From NCBI GenBank assembly GCA_016806145.1, contig CP063166.1, positions 372,001 through 436,000 on the forward strand: 64,000 bases of DNA. Reading direction: 5' to 3'. Below the pieces are notes generated by a model. The model searched no databases. It worked only from the letters and a program-made list of their open reading frames with translations, and was not told the DNA's origin. Shown here piece by piece: positions 17,032 to 25,510 of this stretch; the first letter of the stretch is position 1; every line of letters starts with the position of its first letter. Origin of the DNA: Variovorax paradoxus (GTDB lineage Bacteria; Pseudomonadota; Gammaproteobacteria; Burkholderiales; Burkholderiaceae_C). The position numbers and the translations under genes are program-made.

Positions 17032-19437
17032 ATGCCCTCGTCCACCCGTCCCCGCGCCAGCGCGCTGCTCCTCGTCCTCGCGCTGCTGATCGGACTGGCC
17101 GGCCTGGGGCTCGTCGTGGCGGGCGGCTGGCTGGTCGCGCTCGGCGGCTCCTGGTACTACCTGCTCGCGGGCCTGGGCCTCATTGCCACCGCGGCGCTGC
17201 TGCCGCGCGGCGGCGGGCGCGGCCTGATGGTCTATGCGCTGGTGGTCGCGTTCACGCTGGCCTGGGCGCTGTGGGAGGTGGGGCTCGCATGGTGGCCGAT
17301 GGCCGCGCGCGGCGACCTGTTCTTCCTGCTCGGCCTGCTGCTGCTCACGCCCTGGGTCGCGCGTGCGCTCGCGCGGCGCGATGGCGCCGGTGTCGTGGCC
17401 TCGCGCCGTGCGCTGAGCCTGGTGCTCGCGGCCTTCGCGGTGGCGGCCGTGCTGTCGTGGGTGCGCGGCGACGAGCGCCTCGAGGGCATCGCGCCGCAGG
17501 CCGATCCACCCTTCACCAGCGAGGCGCTGCCGCCCGCCGGCGCCGACTGGACGGCCTACGGCGGCACCGCCATGGGCCAGCGCTATTCGACGCTGGGCCA
17601 GATCACGCCGGTCAACGTGTCGCAGCTCCAGGAGGCCTGGCACTACCGCACCGGCGACGTGCGCGGCCAGCCCGGCGATCCAGAGGAGACCACCTTCGAG
17701 GTCACGCCGCTGAAGGTCGGCGAGCGGCTGTTCCTCTGCACGCCGCACCAGTCGGTGGTGGCGCTCAACGCGACCACGGGTCAGGAGCTGTGGCGCCACA
17801 CGCCGAAGATCGCGCCCTCGCTCGCGCTGCAGCATCTCACCTGCCGCGGCCTCTCGTACCAGCCGCCGCCGGCCGCGGCGCCGTCGCCCAACCTCTCGGC
17901 CGACGGCGCCTGCGCCGCCAAGCTGTTCATGCCCACGGCCGACGGCCGCGTGCTCGCGCTCGATCCCGAGAGCGGCAAGCCCTGCATGCGCTTCGGCGGC
18001 GGCAGCGGCCAGATCGACCTGTGGAAGAACATGCCCAACGTGAAGCCGGGCTCGTACTACGCGACCTCGCCGGTGGTCGTCACGCGCTCGCTGATCGTGG
18101 TGGGCGGCACCGTGCTCGACAACGTCTCGACGCAGGAGACCTCGGGCGTGATCCGCGCCTTCGACATCGAGACCGGCGCGCTGGTGTGGAACTGGGATTC
18201 GGGCCGGCCCGAGGACACGGCGCCGATCGGCCCGGGCCGGACCTATTCCGTCAACTCGCCCAACAGCTGGTCGATCTCGAGCGTGGACGAGAAGCTCGGC
18301 ATGGTCTACGTGCCCATGGGCAACCAGCCGCCCGACCAGTGGGGCGGCAAGCGCACCGAGGGCGCGGAGCGCTACGCATCGTCGCTGGTCGCGCTCGACC
18401 TCGCGACCGGCCGCGTGCGCTGGCATTTCCAGACCGTGCACCACGACCTCTGGGACTACGACGTGCCCGCGCAGCCCAGCCTGGTCGACCTGCGCGTGGG
18501 CAGTGTGCGCGTGCCGGCGCTGGTGCAGCCGACCAAGCAGGGCGAGCTGTTCGTGCTCGACCGCCGCACCGGCCAGCCGGTGGTGCCGGTGCGCGAGCAG
18601 GCCGCGCCGCAGGGCGCCGCGCAGGGCGACCGCACGGCGCCGACGCAGCCGGTGTCGGGCCTGTCCTTCGATCCGCCCGCGCTGCGGCCGGCCGACATGT
18701 GGGGCGCCACCGTGTTCGACCAGCTGGCCTGCCGGATCGCCTTCCACCGGCTGCGCTACGAGGGCCGCTTCACGCCGCCGTCGACGCAGGGCTCGCTGAT
18801 CTATCCGGGCAACTTCGGCGTCTTCAACTGGGGTGGCGTGGCGGTCGATCCGCAGCGCCAGATCGCGTTCGCCACGCCGGCCTCGCTGGCCTTCGTCTCC
18901 ACCTTGATCCCGCGCACCGACGACAGCACGCTCTACGTGCAGGGCGGCAAGCCGCCCGAAGGCAGCCTGCCGGCGCTCAACGAGAACTTCGGCGCGCCCT
19001 TCGCGGTGAAGCTCAAGCCCTTCACCTCGGCGCTCGGCCTGCCGTGCCAGGCGCCGCCCTGGGGCCACGTGGCCGCCGCCGACCTGCGCAGCGGCCAGAT
19101 CCTCTGGAAGCACAAGAACGGCACCGTGCGCGACAGCTCGCCGCTGCCGCTGCCGCTGCCCTTCGCGATGGGCGTGCCCAGCCTCGGCGGTCCGATCCTC
19201 ACGGGCGGCGGCGTGGCCTTCCTCTCGGGCACGCTCGACTACTACCTGCGCGCCTACGACGTGAACAGCGGCCGCGAGATCTGGCGCAGCCGCCTGCCCG
19301 CGGGCGGCCAGGCCACGCCGATGACCTACGAGGGCGCGGACGGCCGCCAGTACGTGGTGGTGGCCGCGGGCGGCCATGGCTCGCTGGGCACGCGCACCGG
19401 CGACCACGTGATCGCTTACGCGCTGCCCAAGCGCTAG
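17032..19437 (+). CDS. gcd: Membrane PQQ glucose dehydrogenase
   Basis: 801 residues, as in E. coli Gcd (796). The first ~145 residues hold five membrane segments (for example LLLVLALLIGLAGLGLVVAGGWLVALGGS). The periplasmic part is the eight-bladed PQQ propeller: DWTAYGGTAMGQRYSTLGQITPVNV, TCRGLSYQ, YVPMGNQPPDQWGGKRTEGAERYASSLVALDL, TVHHDLWDYDVPAQPSLVDL, and PWGHVAAADLRSG. It oxidises glucose and other aldoses (the family also takes xylose) to lactones and reduces ubiquinone. PQQ synthesis genes are not in the window. The start at 17032 is supported by the first membrane segment; the open frame from 16690 overlaps the ROK gene. The 175-bp gap upstream shows no clear promoter. Confidence 0.94.
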   Translation: MPSSTRPRASALLLVLALLIGLAGLGLVVAGGWLVALGGSWYYLLAGLGLIATAALLPRGGGRGLMVYALVVAFTLAWALWEVGLAWWPMAARGDLFFLLGLLLLTPWVARALARRDGAGVVASRRALSLVLAAFAVAAVLSWVRGDERLEGIAPQADPPFTSEALPPAGADWTAYGGTAMGQRYSTLGQITPVNVSQLQEAWHYRTGDVRGQPGDPEETTFEVTPLKVGERLFLCTPHQSVVALNATTGQELWRHTPKIAPSLALQHLTCRGLSYQPPPAAAPSPNLSADGACAAKLFMPTADGRVLALDPESGKPCMRFGGGSGQIDLWKNMPNVKPGSYYATSPVVVTRSLIVVGGTVLDNVSTQETSGVIRAFDIETGALVWNWDSGRPEDTAPIGPGRTYSVNSPNSWSISSVDEKLGMVYVPMGNQPPDQWGGKRTEGAERYASSLVALDLATGRVRWHFQTVHHDLWDYDVPAQPSLVDLRVGSVRVPALVQPTKQGELFVLDRRTGQPVVPVREQAAPQGAAQGDRTAPTQPVSGLSFDPPALRPADMWGATVFDQLACRIAFHRLRYEGRFTPPSTQGSLIYPGNFGVFNWGGVAVDPQRQIAFATPASLAFVSTLIPRTDDSTLYVQGGKPPEGSLPALNENFGAPFAVKLKPFTSALGLPCQAPPWGHVAAADLRSGQILWKHKNGTVRDSSPLPLPLPFAMGVPSLGGPILTGGGVAFLSGTLDYYLRAYDVNSGREIWRSRLPAGGQATPMTYEGADGRQYVVVAAGGHGSLGTRTGDHVIAYALPKR

Positions 19438-19441
19438 GAAC

Positions 19442-20437
19442 TCAATCGAGCTGCAGGCCCGCGTCCTGCGCCGCCTTCGGCAGGATCGCCAGTTCGCGCT
19501 TGAGCACCTCGGCGAAGGCCTCGGGCGTGTTGCCGGTCGCGGGCGCCACGCCGCCCAGGTCGTTGAGCCGCTTGCGGAAGGCCGGCTCGGCCGTGATCTT
19601 GGCGATCTTCTCGCCGAGCAGCTTGACCACCGCGGGCGGCGTCTTCGCGGGCGCGACCACGCCGAACCAGACGTCGAAGTCCACGCCGCCGGGCACGCCC
19701 TGCTCGGTCAGGGTCGGCACCTCGGGCCACAGCTCGGAGCGGCCGTTGCGCAGCTGGCCGATGGCCTTGAGCTTGCCCGACTGGATGAAGCTGCGCACGT
19801 CGCCCGTGCCCAGCAGGCCCCAGCTCACCTCGTTGGCCATCAGCGCCTGCACCAGCGGCGCGCCGCCCTTGTAGGGCACGTGCGTGAAGTTGCCGTCGGC
19901 GTTGGCGTTGAAGGCTTCCGACGCCAGGTGCGAGAGCCCGCCCGCGCCGGCCGAGCCGTAGGGCATGCCGCCCTTGCCGGCCTTCTTGCCCGCGGCCAGC
20001 AGTTCCTGCACGTTCTTGTACGGCGACTTCTCGGGCACCACCAGCAGCAGCGGCGCCAGCGACACGCGCGCGACCGGCACGAAGTCGGAAGCCTGGAAGC
20101 CCGCCTTCTTGTAGATGACCGGGTTGATCGACAGCATGCCCGTGAGCGTCACCGCCAGCGTGTAGCCGTCGGGCGGGCTCTGCACCACGTTGACCATGGC
20201 GATGTTGCCGCCCGCGCCGGGCCGGTTGTCGACCAGCACGGTCTGGCCCAGCTCCTCCTGCAGGCGCGGGCCCAGCATGCGCGCGGCCACGTCGGTGGCG
20301 CCGCCCGGCGGGTAGGGAACGACCAGGCGGATCGGCTTGGTCGGATAGGCCGCGTCCTGCGCCAGGGCGGCGCCGCCCAGGCCCAGGGCCAGGGATCCCG
20401 CCGTGACGACACGGCCGATGAGGGTGAGGGTACGCAC
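19442..20437 (-). CDS. Bug-type TTT solute-binding protein
   Basis: 331-residue periplasmic receptor of the tripartite tricarboxylate transporter (TctC/Bug) family. A signal peptide ends ALAQ (about 27). Typical: YPTKPIRLVVPYPPGGATDVAARMLGPRLQEELGQTVLVDNRPGAGGNIAM, PPDGYTLAV, GSAGAGGLSHLASEAF, VPYKGGAPLVQALMANEVSWGLL, VPTLTEQGV. The start is a GTG at 20437, 6 nt behind AGGAGC; no ATG fits. No TctA/TctB membrane subunits are nearby, usual for the expanded Bug genes of Burkholderiales. It is last in an operon with two dehydratase subunits and a lyase-family enzyme, so its ligand is probably their carboxylic acid substrate. It converges with gcd, 4 bp apart. Confidence 0.92.
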   Translation of the reverse strand: MRTLTLIGRVVTAGSLALGLGGAALAQDAAYPTKPIRLVVPYPPGGATDVAARMLGPRLQEELGQTVLVDNRPGAGGNIAMVNVVQSPPDGYTLAVTLTGMLSINPVIYKKAGFQASDFVPVARVSLAPLLLVVPEKSPYKNVQELLAAGKKAGKGGMPYGSAGAGGLSHLASEAFNANADGNFTHVPYKGGAPLVQALMANEVSWGLLGTGDVRSFIQSGKLKAIGQLRNGRSELWPEVPTLTEQGVPGGVDFDVWFGVVAPAKTPPAVVKLLGEKIAKITAEPAFRKRLNDLGGVAPATGNTPEAFAEVLKRELAILPKAAQDAGLQLD

Positions 20438-20480
20438 GTGTGCTCCTGATTCTTCTGATGGGAAAACGGGTGAGGCCGGC

Positions 20481-21353
20481 TCAGCGGACCTCGTAGTGCG
20501 CCTGCCGTTCCTCGAGCGCATGCCAGCCGATGATGTGCTTGAAGTCGGCCATCGAGGTCTGCGCGAAGGGCAGGTCGGCGAAATCGCCCGAGCGGCGGCG
20601 CGCCAGTTCGCGCAGGTTGGCCTGCACCGTGTGCACGGTGGTCAGCAGGCCCGCGATCGGATAGCTCGCGAAGGCCGCCACGCTCTCGATCTGTTCGCGC
20701 GTCAGCGCCGTCATCCAGGTGCCGGCCATCAGCATCAGCGACAGCCGCCGGCCGCAGGCCTCGCGCAGCTGCGCCAGCTGCTCGTAGCGCTCGAAGGTGC
20801 GCGAGATCGGCTGGATCAGGTCGGCGCCGGCCTCGGCATAGCGCGCGGCGCGCTCGAGCGCCTCGCCCGGGTCCTGGGCATCGGTGCGCGCGACGATCAG
20901 CAGGTCGGGGTCGAGGCGCGCATCGAGCGCGGCCTTGATGCGCGCCACCGCGTCGTCGATGGACACCAGCGTGGAGGGCGCCGCGGCGGCCGGGCAGCGC
21001 TTGGGGCTGACCTGGTCCTCGAGCTGCAGCGCCGCGGCGCCGGCCTTCTCGAATTCGCGCACGGCCCGGCCCACGTTGAGCACGCTGCCGTAGCCGGTAT
21101 CGGCGTCGACGAAGATCGGCTTGCGCACCACGTTCGCCATGCGGTTCACGGTGGCGACGTTCTCGCTTAGCGTGTAGAGCTCCATGTCGGGCTGGCCCAG
21201 CAGCGCGGCCGAGACGCCGAAGCCGGTGCTGAAGATGCCGTCGAACTCGGACTGGTCGACCAGCAGGGCCGACAGCGCGTCCTGCGCGCCGCCGAACCAG
21301 AGCGTCGGGCCGTGGGTGATGCGCTGGCGCAGGGCCTGGCGGGATGAAGTCAT
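20481..21353 (-). CDS. PEP mutase/isocitrate lyase family enzyme
   Basis: 290 residues, a TIM-barrel enzyme of the family with methylisocitrate lyase, 2,3-dimethylmalate lyase, oxaloacetate decarboxylase and PEP mutase. Seen: FGGAQDALSALLV, GFGVSAALLGQPD, PIFVDADTGYGSVLNVGRAVREFEKAGAAALQLEDQVSPKRC, and LIVARTDA (Mg2+ and substrate residues). Odd: the active-site loop, usually K(K/R)CGH plus a Gly/Lys-rich stretch, reads KRCPAAAAPSTLVS; the Cys is kept but Gly-His is lost. The start at 21353 follows TGGAGA. It lies between the Bug receptor and the aconitase-type subunits and probably cleaves or decarboxylates their product; the exact reaction is unknown. Confidence 0.85.
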   Translation of the reverse strand: MTSSRQALRQRITHGPTLWFGGAQDALSALLVDQSEFDGIFSTGFGVSAALLGQPDMELYTLSENVATVNRMANVVRKPIFVDADTGYGSVLNVGRAVREFEKAGAAALQLEDQVSPKRCPAAAAPSTLVSIDDAVARIKAALDARLDPDLLIVARTDAQDPGEALERAARYAEAGADLIQPISRTFERYEQLAQLREACGRRLSLMLMAGTWMTALTREQIESVAAFASYPIAGLLTTVHTVQANLRELARRRSGDFADLPFAQTSMADFKHIIGWHALEERQAHYEVR

Positions 21354-21434
21354 CGTGTGTCTCCAGAAAAAGGGCGTGGCGACCCGACATGGGCGCTGCG
21401 CCATGAACTCACTGCAAGGGAAAGGAAGAAGGGC

Positions 21435-21950
21435 TCAGCTCGCGGGAACCACGCGGCGCTTCAGGTAGGGAATGAGTCCGCCCGCGTCGAGCATGCCGCG
21501 CTCGGATTCGGAGAAGGGCTGCAGCATCAAGGTCTGGCCCGAGCGCAGGTTCCTCACTTCGTTCGTGTCCCAGTCGACCGTCAGTGCGTCGCCGCGCGCC
21601 GTGGCCGCGCGGATGCCCGGGCAGCTCACGAGCGGAAAGCCCATGCTGGTCTCGCCGCGGAAGAAGCCCGGCGAGAAGGATTCGGCGATCACCGCCGCGA
21701 TGCCCAGGTGCCGCATGGCGCGCATGGCCGGATAGTGCGGATGGCCGTAGCCGAAGTTGTGGCCGCCGATCAGCAGATCGCCCTTCTGTACGCCGGCCGC
21801 GAAGTCGGGCAGGTAGTCGGCCATGGCCAGCGCGGCCAGTTCCTTCACGTCGGTGATCTTGATGTTGCGCACGCCGACGATCAGGTCGATGTCGTAGTCG
21901 TCTTCCTCGAAGACCCAGGCCGCGCGGCCGCGCAGGTTCACGAGGCTCAT
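21435..21950 (-). CDS. Aconitase-family dehydratase, small subunit
   Basis: 171 residues, the swivel-domain subunit of a LeuCD/dimethylmaleate-hydratase type enzyme. The overall pattern is clear (GDLLIGGHNFGYGHPHYPAMRAMRHLGIAAVIAESFSPGFFRGETSMGFPLV). Odd: where LeuD has NFGCGSSREHA, with the serine and arginine of the active site, this protein has NFGYGHPHYPA. The chemistry or substrate must differ from isopropylmalate dehydratase. Its ATG overlaps the large-subunit stop by 4 bp. Not the leucine-pathway LeuD: no leuB or leuA is nearby. Confidence 0.85.
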   Translation of the reverse strand: MSLVNLRGRAAWVFEEDDYDIDLIVGVRNIKITDVKELAALAMADYLPDFAAGVQKGDLLIGGHNFGYGHPHYPAMRAMRHLGIAAVIAESFSPGFFRGETSMGFPLVSCPGIRAATARGDALTVDWDTNEVRNLRSGQTLMLQPFSESERGMLDAGGLIPYLKRRVVPAS

Positions 21951-23230
21951 GCCGCGACTCCTTCGCGCGCCGCCGCCAGGTAGGGCCGCGGATCGGCGAT
22001 GCGGCCCTCGAGCGCCGAGGCCGCGACCACGGCCGCGTTGCAGATGTAGATCTCCGAATCCACGCTACCCATGCGCCCGGGCGTGTTGAGCGTGCCGGTG
22101 GACACGGCGCGCTGGCCGTCGCTCATGGTGGCGATGCGGCCGAAGCAGTAGTCGCAGCTCGGCGAGCTGATGAAGGCGCCGGCCTCGACCAGCACCTCGA
22201 TCAGTCCCTCGCGCGCGGCCGCCGCCATGATGGCCTTGGAGGTCGGCACCACGTGCAGCTGGAAGCCCGGCTGGATGCGGCGCCCGCGCAGCACCTCGGC
22301 CGCGATGCGCAGGTCCTCGAGCCGGCCGCTGGCGCACGAGCCCAGGTAGCCGGTGTGCACCTCCACGCCGGTGTAGTCCTTGAGATCGCGCGTGTTGGCG
22401 GGGCTCGGCGGAATCACGACGATGGGCTCCAGCGTCGAGACGTCGATTGTCACCACGCTGTCGTAGCTCGCATCGGCATCGGGATAGACCGGGTCGAGCG
22501 CGATCTTCGAGCGGCCCCGCACATAGTCCAGGGTCTTCGCATCGGGCGCGATCAGCATCGTGGTCGCGCCCAGGAACATGGCCTGGCCGCAAAGGGTCTG
22601 GCGGCCCTCGATGCTCATGGCGTCGATCACCGGGCCGCAGAGTTCCACCACCTTGAAGCGGCAGGAGGCCGGGCCCATCACGCGCACCATGTGATGGAAC
22701 ACGTCGCGCGCCATCACGCCGGGCTGCAGCGTGCCCGTGAGCTCGACCTTCACGGTCGCGGGCACGGTCAAGGTCAGCGTCTCGGTCACGAAAGACTCGA
22801 GCACGCCCTTGCGCGCGCCGAAGGCGAAGGTGCCGAAGGCGCCGAGCTGGCTCACGTGGCCGTCGAAGTGCACGGCGAAGGCGCCCGGCGTGGCGTAGCC
22901 GAGCTCGGCCGCGACCTGGTGGCCGATGCCCTCGCGCTCGTGCACCGGCACGCCCTGTTCCTTGCCCCAGGCGCGGGTGATCTTGTGCAGTTCCTCTTCC
23001 TTCGGCGCGGTGGCCGGCACCATGTGGTCGATGAACAGCACGAAGCGCTCGGGGCTCGACACCTTCTCGATGCCGAAGTCCTCGCGCGTCTCCTTGAAGA
23101 ACACGTCGGTGTAGCCCGGGAAGTCGTAGGCGATCACGAAATCGGGCCGCGCCGTGATCTCCTCGCCGGGCACCACGCGCGGCCTGCCGGCGGCGCGGGC
23201 CAGGATCTTCTCGGTCATCGTCTGGGGCAT
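21947..23230 (-). CDS. Aconitase-family dehydratase, large subunit
   Basis: 427 residues, the Fe-S catalytic subunit of the LeuC/HacA/DmdA type. The 4Fe-4S ligands are present: one Cys in GYLGSCASGRLEDL and two in SPSCDYCFG. TMTEKILARAAG at the N-terminus, FIDHMVPA and GIGHQVA are typical. With the small subunit it should add or remove water on a branched dicarboxylic acid. Candidate substrates from known relatives are citraconate/methylmalate, 2,3-dimethylmaleate or isopropylmalate; the neighbouring lyase-family gene fits the DmdAB plus dimethylmalate-lyase pairing of nicotinate breakdown, but this is inference. First gene of the operon, divergent from an IclR regulator. An ATG four codons downstream is a possible alternative start. 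Confidence 0.88.
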   Translation of the reverse strand: MPQTMTEKILARAAGRPRVVPGEEITARPDFVIAYDFPGYTDVFFKETREDFGIEKVSSPERFVLFIDHMVPATAPKEEELHKITRAWGKEQGVPVHEREGIGHQVAAELGYATPGAFAVHFDGHVSQLGAFGTFAFGARKGVLESFVTETLTLTVPATVKVELTGTLQPGVMARDVFHHMVRVMGPASCRFKVVELCGPVIDAMSIEGRQTLCGQAMFLGATTMLIAPDAKTLDYVRGRSKIALDPVYPDADASYDSVVTIDVSTLEPIVVIPPSPANTRDLKDYTGVEVHTGYLGSCASGRLEDLRIAAEVLRGRRIQPGFQLHVVPTSKAIMAAAAREGLIEVLVEAGAFISSPSCDYCFGRIATMSDGQRAVSTGTLNTPGRMGSVDSEIYICNAAVVAASALEGRIADPRPYLAAAREGVAA

Positions 23231-23247
23231 CTTGTTCGGCTTTCGAC

Positions 23248-23264
23248 TTCCACGATGTGGCAGT
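23248..23264 (-). promoter_or_regulatory. Candidate IclR operator, copy 1
   Basis: On the minus strand this reads ACTGCCACATCGTGGAA, 17 bp upstream of the dehydratase start. It contains the small palindrome CCAC-ATC-GTGG. The same 17-mer, with one change, lies in the opposite orientation at 23331-23347; similarity reaches further on both sides. Two matching sites in a 111-bp divergent gap next to an IclR gene make this a strong operator candidate. Confidence 0.7.
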
Positions 23265-23330
23265 CATTGGTTTTCGATCCACCGATTACAGTCGAGCCAA
23301 CATCCCTCCCATTGGGGAGCAACCCGAATT

Positions 23331-23347
23331 ACTGCCGCATCGTGGAA
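23331..23347 (+). promoter_or_regulatory. Candidate IclR operator, copy 2
   Basis: ACTGCCGCATCGTGGAA on the plus strand, the mirror partner of 23248-23264 (16 of 17 positions equal). It covers the GTG chosen as start of the IclR gene, so binding here would block that gene's own expression, while copy 1 would control the dehydratase operon. Confidence 0.7.
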
Positions 23348-24190
23348 ACTAAACGCCGAACCACCGCCAAGACCGCTTCGCCACCGACCGCCGGCGGCGC
23401 GCGCTCGGGCACGCAGAGCATCGAGCGCGTGGTGGGCATGCTGCGCGTGGTGGCCTCGCGCGGGCGGCGCGGCATGCGCATCGCCGACGTCGTGAGCCTC
23501 AGCGGCCTGCCGATGTCGACCTGCTTTCGCATGCTGCAGCGGCTCGAGGTCGAGGGCCTGCTGGTGCGCGACCTGCTCACGCGCAAGTACCACCTGGGTC
23601 CACTGCTGCACGAGCTCGGCATGCTGGCCCAGCCGCGCTACCACCTGAGCGAGCTGTGCGAGCCGGCGCTGCGCACCATCGCCGAACTCACGCAGGACAC
23701 GGTCTACCTCAGCGAGCGGCGCGGCCCCGAATCGATCTGCACCAGCCGCGCGCTCGGTGCCTATCCGATCAAGGCGCTGACGCTCGACGTCGGCATCCGC
23801 CGGCCGATGGGCGTGGGCGCCGGTGGCCTCGCGATCCTCAGCGCGCTGCCCGAGGCCGAAGCCGAACTGATCGTGGCCTCCAACGAGGCGCGCTATGCGA
23901 AGTTCGGCGCCGCCTTCGCGCCGGGATTCCTGCGCGAAGCCATCGCGCAGACGCGCGCGCAGGGCCACTCCTTCCTCGACAGCGCGGCCACGCCGGGCGC
24001 GGCGGCCATCGGCGTCGCCTTTCCGCCCGACAACCCGATCGCGGCCGTGAGCGTGGCCGCGATCTCCAGCCGCATGGGACCGGCGCGCCGCGCCGAGGTG
24101 GCGAAGATCATCGAGCAGCAGGTGCGCGCGATCTGCGTGCTGCTCGAATCGCAGCCGGTGGAGGCGGGCTCGGGCCGCGAGGGCGAGTGA
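23342..24190 (+). CDS. IclR-family transcriptional regulator
   Basis: 282 residues with an N-terminal winged HTH (TQSIERVVGMLRVVASRGRRGMRIADVVSLSGLPMSTCFRMLQRLEVEGLLVRD) and a GAF-like effector domain (YHLGPLLHELG, DTVYLSERRG, RPMGVGAGGLAILSALPEAE, GVAFPPDNPIAAVSVAA). Such regulators respond to small acids. The start is uncertain: GTG 23342 is preferred; a TTG at 23312 and an ATG at 23254 are in frame but add non-conserved residues. It is divergent from the dehydratase operon, with a repeated site in the gap, and is most likely its local regulator. It ends 1 bp from the convergent next gene. Confidence 0.9.
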   Translation: METKRRTTAKTASPPTAGGARSGTQSIERVVGMLRVVASRGRRGMRIADVVSLSGLPMSTCFRMLQRLEVEGLLVRDLLTRKYHLGPLLHELGMLAQPRYHLSELCEPALRTIAELTQDTVYLSERRGPESICTSRALGAYPIKALTLDVGIRRPMGVGAGGLAILSALPEAEAELIVASNEARYAKFGAAFAPGFLREAIAQTRAQGHSFLDSAATPGAAAIGVAFPPDNPIAAVSVAAISSRMGPARRAEVAKIIEQQVRAICVLLESQPVEAGSGREGE

Positions 24191-24191
24191 G

Positions 24192-25460
24192 CTAGCTTTC
24201 TCCCGGCTCGTCGCTCCCTTGCTCCCAGCCGCGCAGGCGCCGGTACAGCGTGCCGCGCGACACGCGCAATTGCCGCGCCGCCTGCGACACGTTGCCGCCG
24301 TGCGCGGCCAGCGTGTCCTCGATCAGCTTGCGGCTGTGCTCGCGCAGCGTACCGGCCTGCGGCAGGGCCGGCGCATCGGCGGACTGCAACACCGTTGCGT
24401 CTTCCTGCTGCATCTGCTGCTGCGGTTCCTGTGCCGGCGTCGGCGCTTGCACCTCGACGCGCTGCGGCAGCGCCACCGCATGCCCGAAGTCGATGCCGTC
24501 GGCCCCCTGCAGCCGCGCCTGCACCCACACGCCGAGCCCGCTGGCCAGCCGCAGCGGCTGCGCCGATTCGCGCCGGCCCAGCCGCAGCAGGCTCGCGAGG
24601 TCGTGGCCCAGCAGGCATTCGACGCCGCGCGCATCGGGCTGCTCGGGCAGGTGGCCGATGAGCCGCGCGCCCGCGCCGTTGAGCCAGGCGATGGTGCCGT
24701 CGGCGGCGATGCCCGCGAGTCCCTCGAGCGGCGTGCCCAGCAGCGTGGGGCTGGCCTGGAAGCGCAGGATCAGCTGTTCGCGCGACTGCGCCTGCAGCAG
24801 GCGGTTCTCGATCGTGGTCGCATAGAGCGCCACCATCGAGGCGGCATCGAAGCCGAAGCGCTGCGCCTCCACCGTGAGGTCGAGCACGCCCGCGAGCCGC
24901 CCGTCGACACCGCGGATCGGCGCCGCGGCGCATTGCATCTCGCGCAGCACGTCGAAGTAGTGCTCGGCGCCGTCGACCGTGCAGGCCAGCCCGGTGCTCG
25001 CGACGATGCCCGGCGCGGTGGTGCCCACCATGCGCTCGGAGATGTTCACGCCCACGCGCGCGGTCTTGCGCAGCACCGGCTGGTGCGCGGGCGCGGACTC
25101 CTGCGTGACGTGCACCACCACGCCGTCGCGGTCGGTGAGGATCACGCGGCAGTCGGTGCCCGCGAGCGAATGCTCCATGGTCGCGAGCTCCTGGCGCGCC
25201 ACCTCGAGCAGCTCGCGGTTGCGCGCCAGCGTGGCATGCAGCCGACTCGGCGTCACGGGGTCGAAGGGCACGATGCGCTGGCGGTCGCTGTGGGTGCGGC
25301 TGCAGCGCATCCACGACTGCAGCACCGCCTCGCCGACGAGGCCCGAGGGCCGCACGCCTTCTTCGAAGAACTGCTGCCGCGCGAGCGCCACGCGCTGTGC
25401 CGGCGTGGTGGCGAAGAGTTGGCGCGGCGCGTTCGCCGTGCCCAGCCTGTCGAGGGTCAT
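24192..25460 (-). CDS. GAF/Fis-type regulator lacking AAA+ domain
   Basis: 422 residues. The N-terminal half resembles AcoR-type activators (GVRPSGLVGEAVLQSWMRCSR, TDCRVILTDRDGVVVHV, GVNISERMVGTTAPGI, GAEHYFDVLREMQCAAAPIRGVDGRLAGVLDL: GAF sensor), then a PAS-like part (ILRFQASPTLLGTPLEGLAGIAADGTIAWLNGAGA), a Gln/Ala/Pro linker, and a Fis HTH at the end (LIEDTLAAHGGNVSQAARQLRVSRGTLYRRL). No Walker A, GAFTGA or other AAA+ motif exists, so it cannot remodel sigma-54 polymerase and must act in another way. Divergent from the quinoprotein alcohol dehydrogenase, which it probably controls. Start 25460 keeps the conserved N-terminus. Confidence 0.85.
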   Translation of the reverse strand: MTLDRLGTANAPRQLFATTPAQRVALARQQFFEEGVRPSGLVGEAVLQSWMRCSRTHSDRQRIVPFDPVTPSRLHATLARNRELLEVARQELATMEHSLAGTDCRVILTDRDGVVVHVTQESAPAHQPVLRKTARVGVNISERMVGTTAPGIVASTGLACTVDGAEHYFDVLREMQCAAAPIRGVDGRLAGVLDLTVEAQRFGFDAASMVALYATTIENRLLQAQSREQLILRFQASPTLLGTPLEGLAGIAADGTIAWLNGAGARLIGHLPEQPDARGVECLLGHDLASLLRLGRRESAQPLRLASGLGVWVQARLQGADGIDFGHAVALPQRVEVQAPTPAQEPQQQMQQEDATVLQSADAPALPQAGTLREHSRKLIEDTLAAHGGNVSQAARQLRVSRGTLYRRLRGWEQGSDEPGES

Positions 25461-25510
25461 GTGCCATCGCCTCCGTGGGGGGATCGGGGACCGGGGACCA
25501 GCATCGAATG

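Noticed and set aside
21435..23230. Leucine-pathway leuCD
   Set aside because: No leuA or leuB nearby, altered small-subunit active-site loop, and lyase-family, Bug and IclR neighbours point to catabolism.
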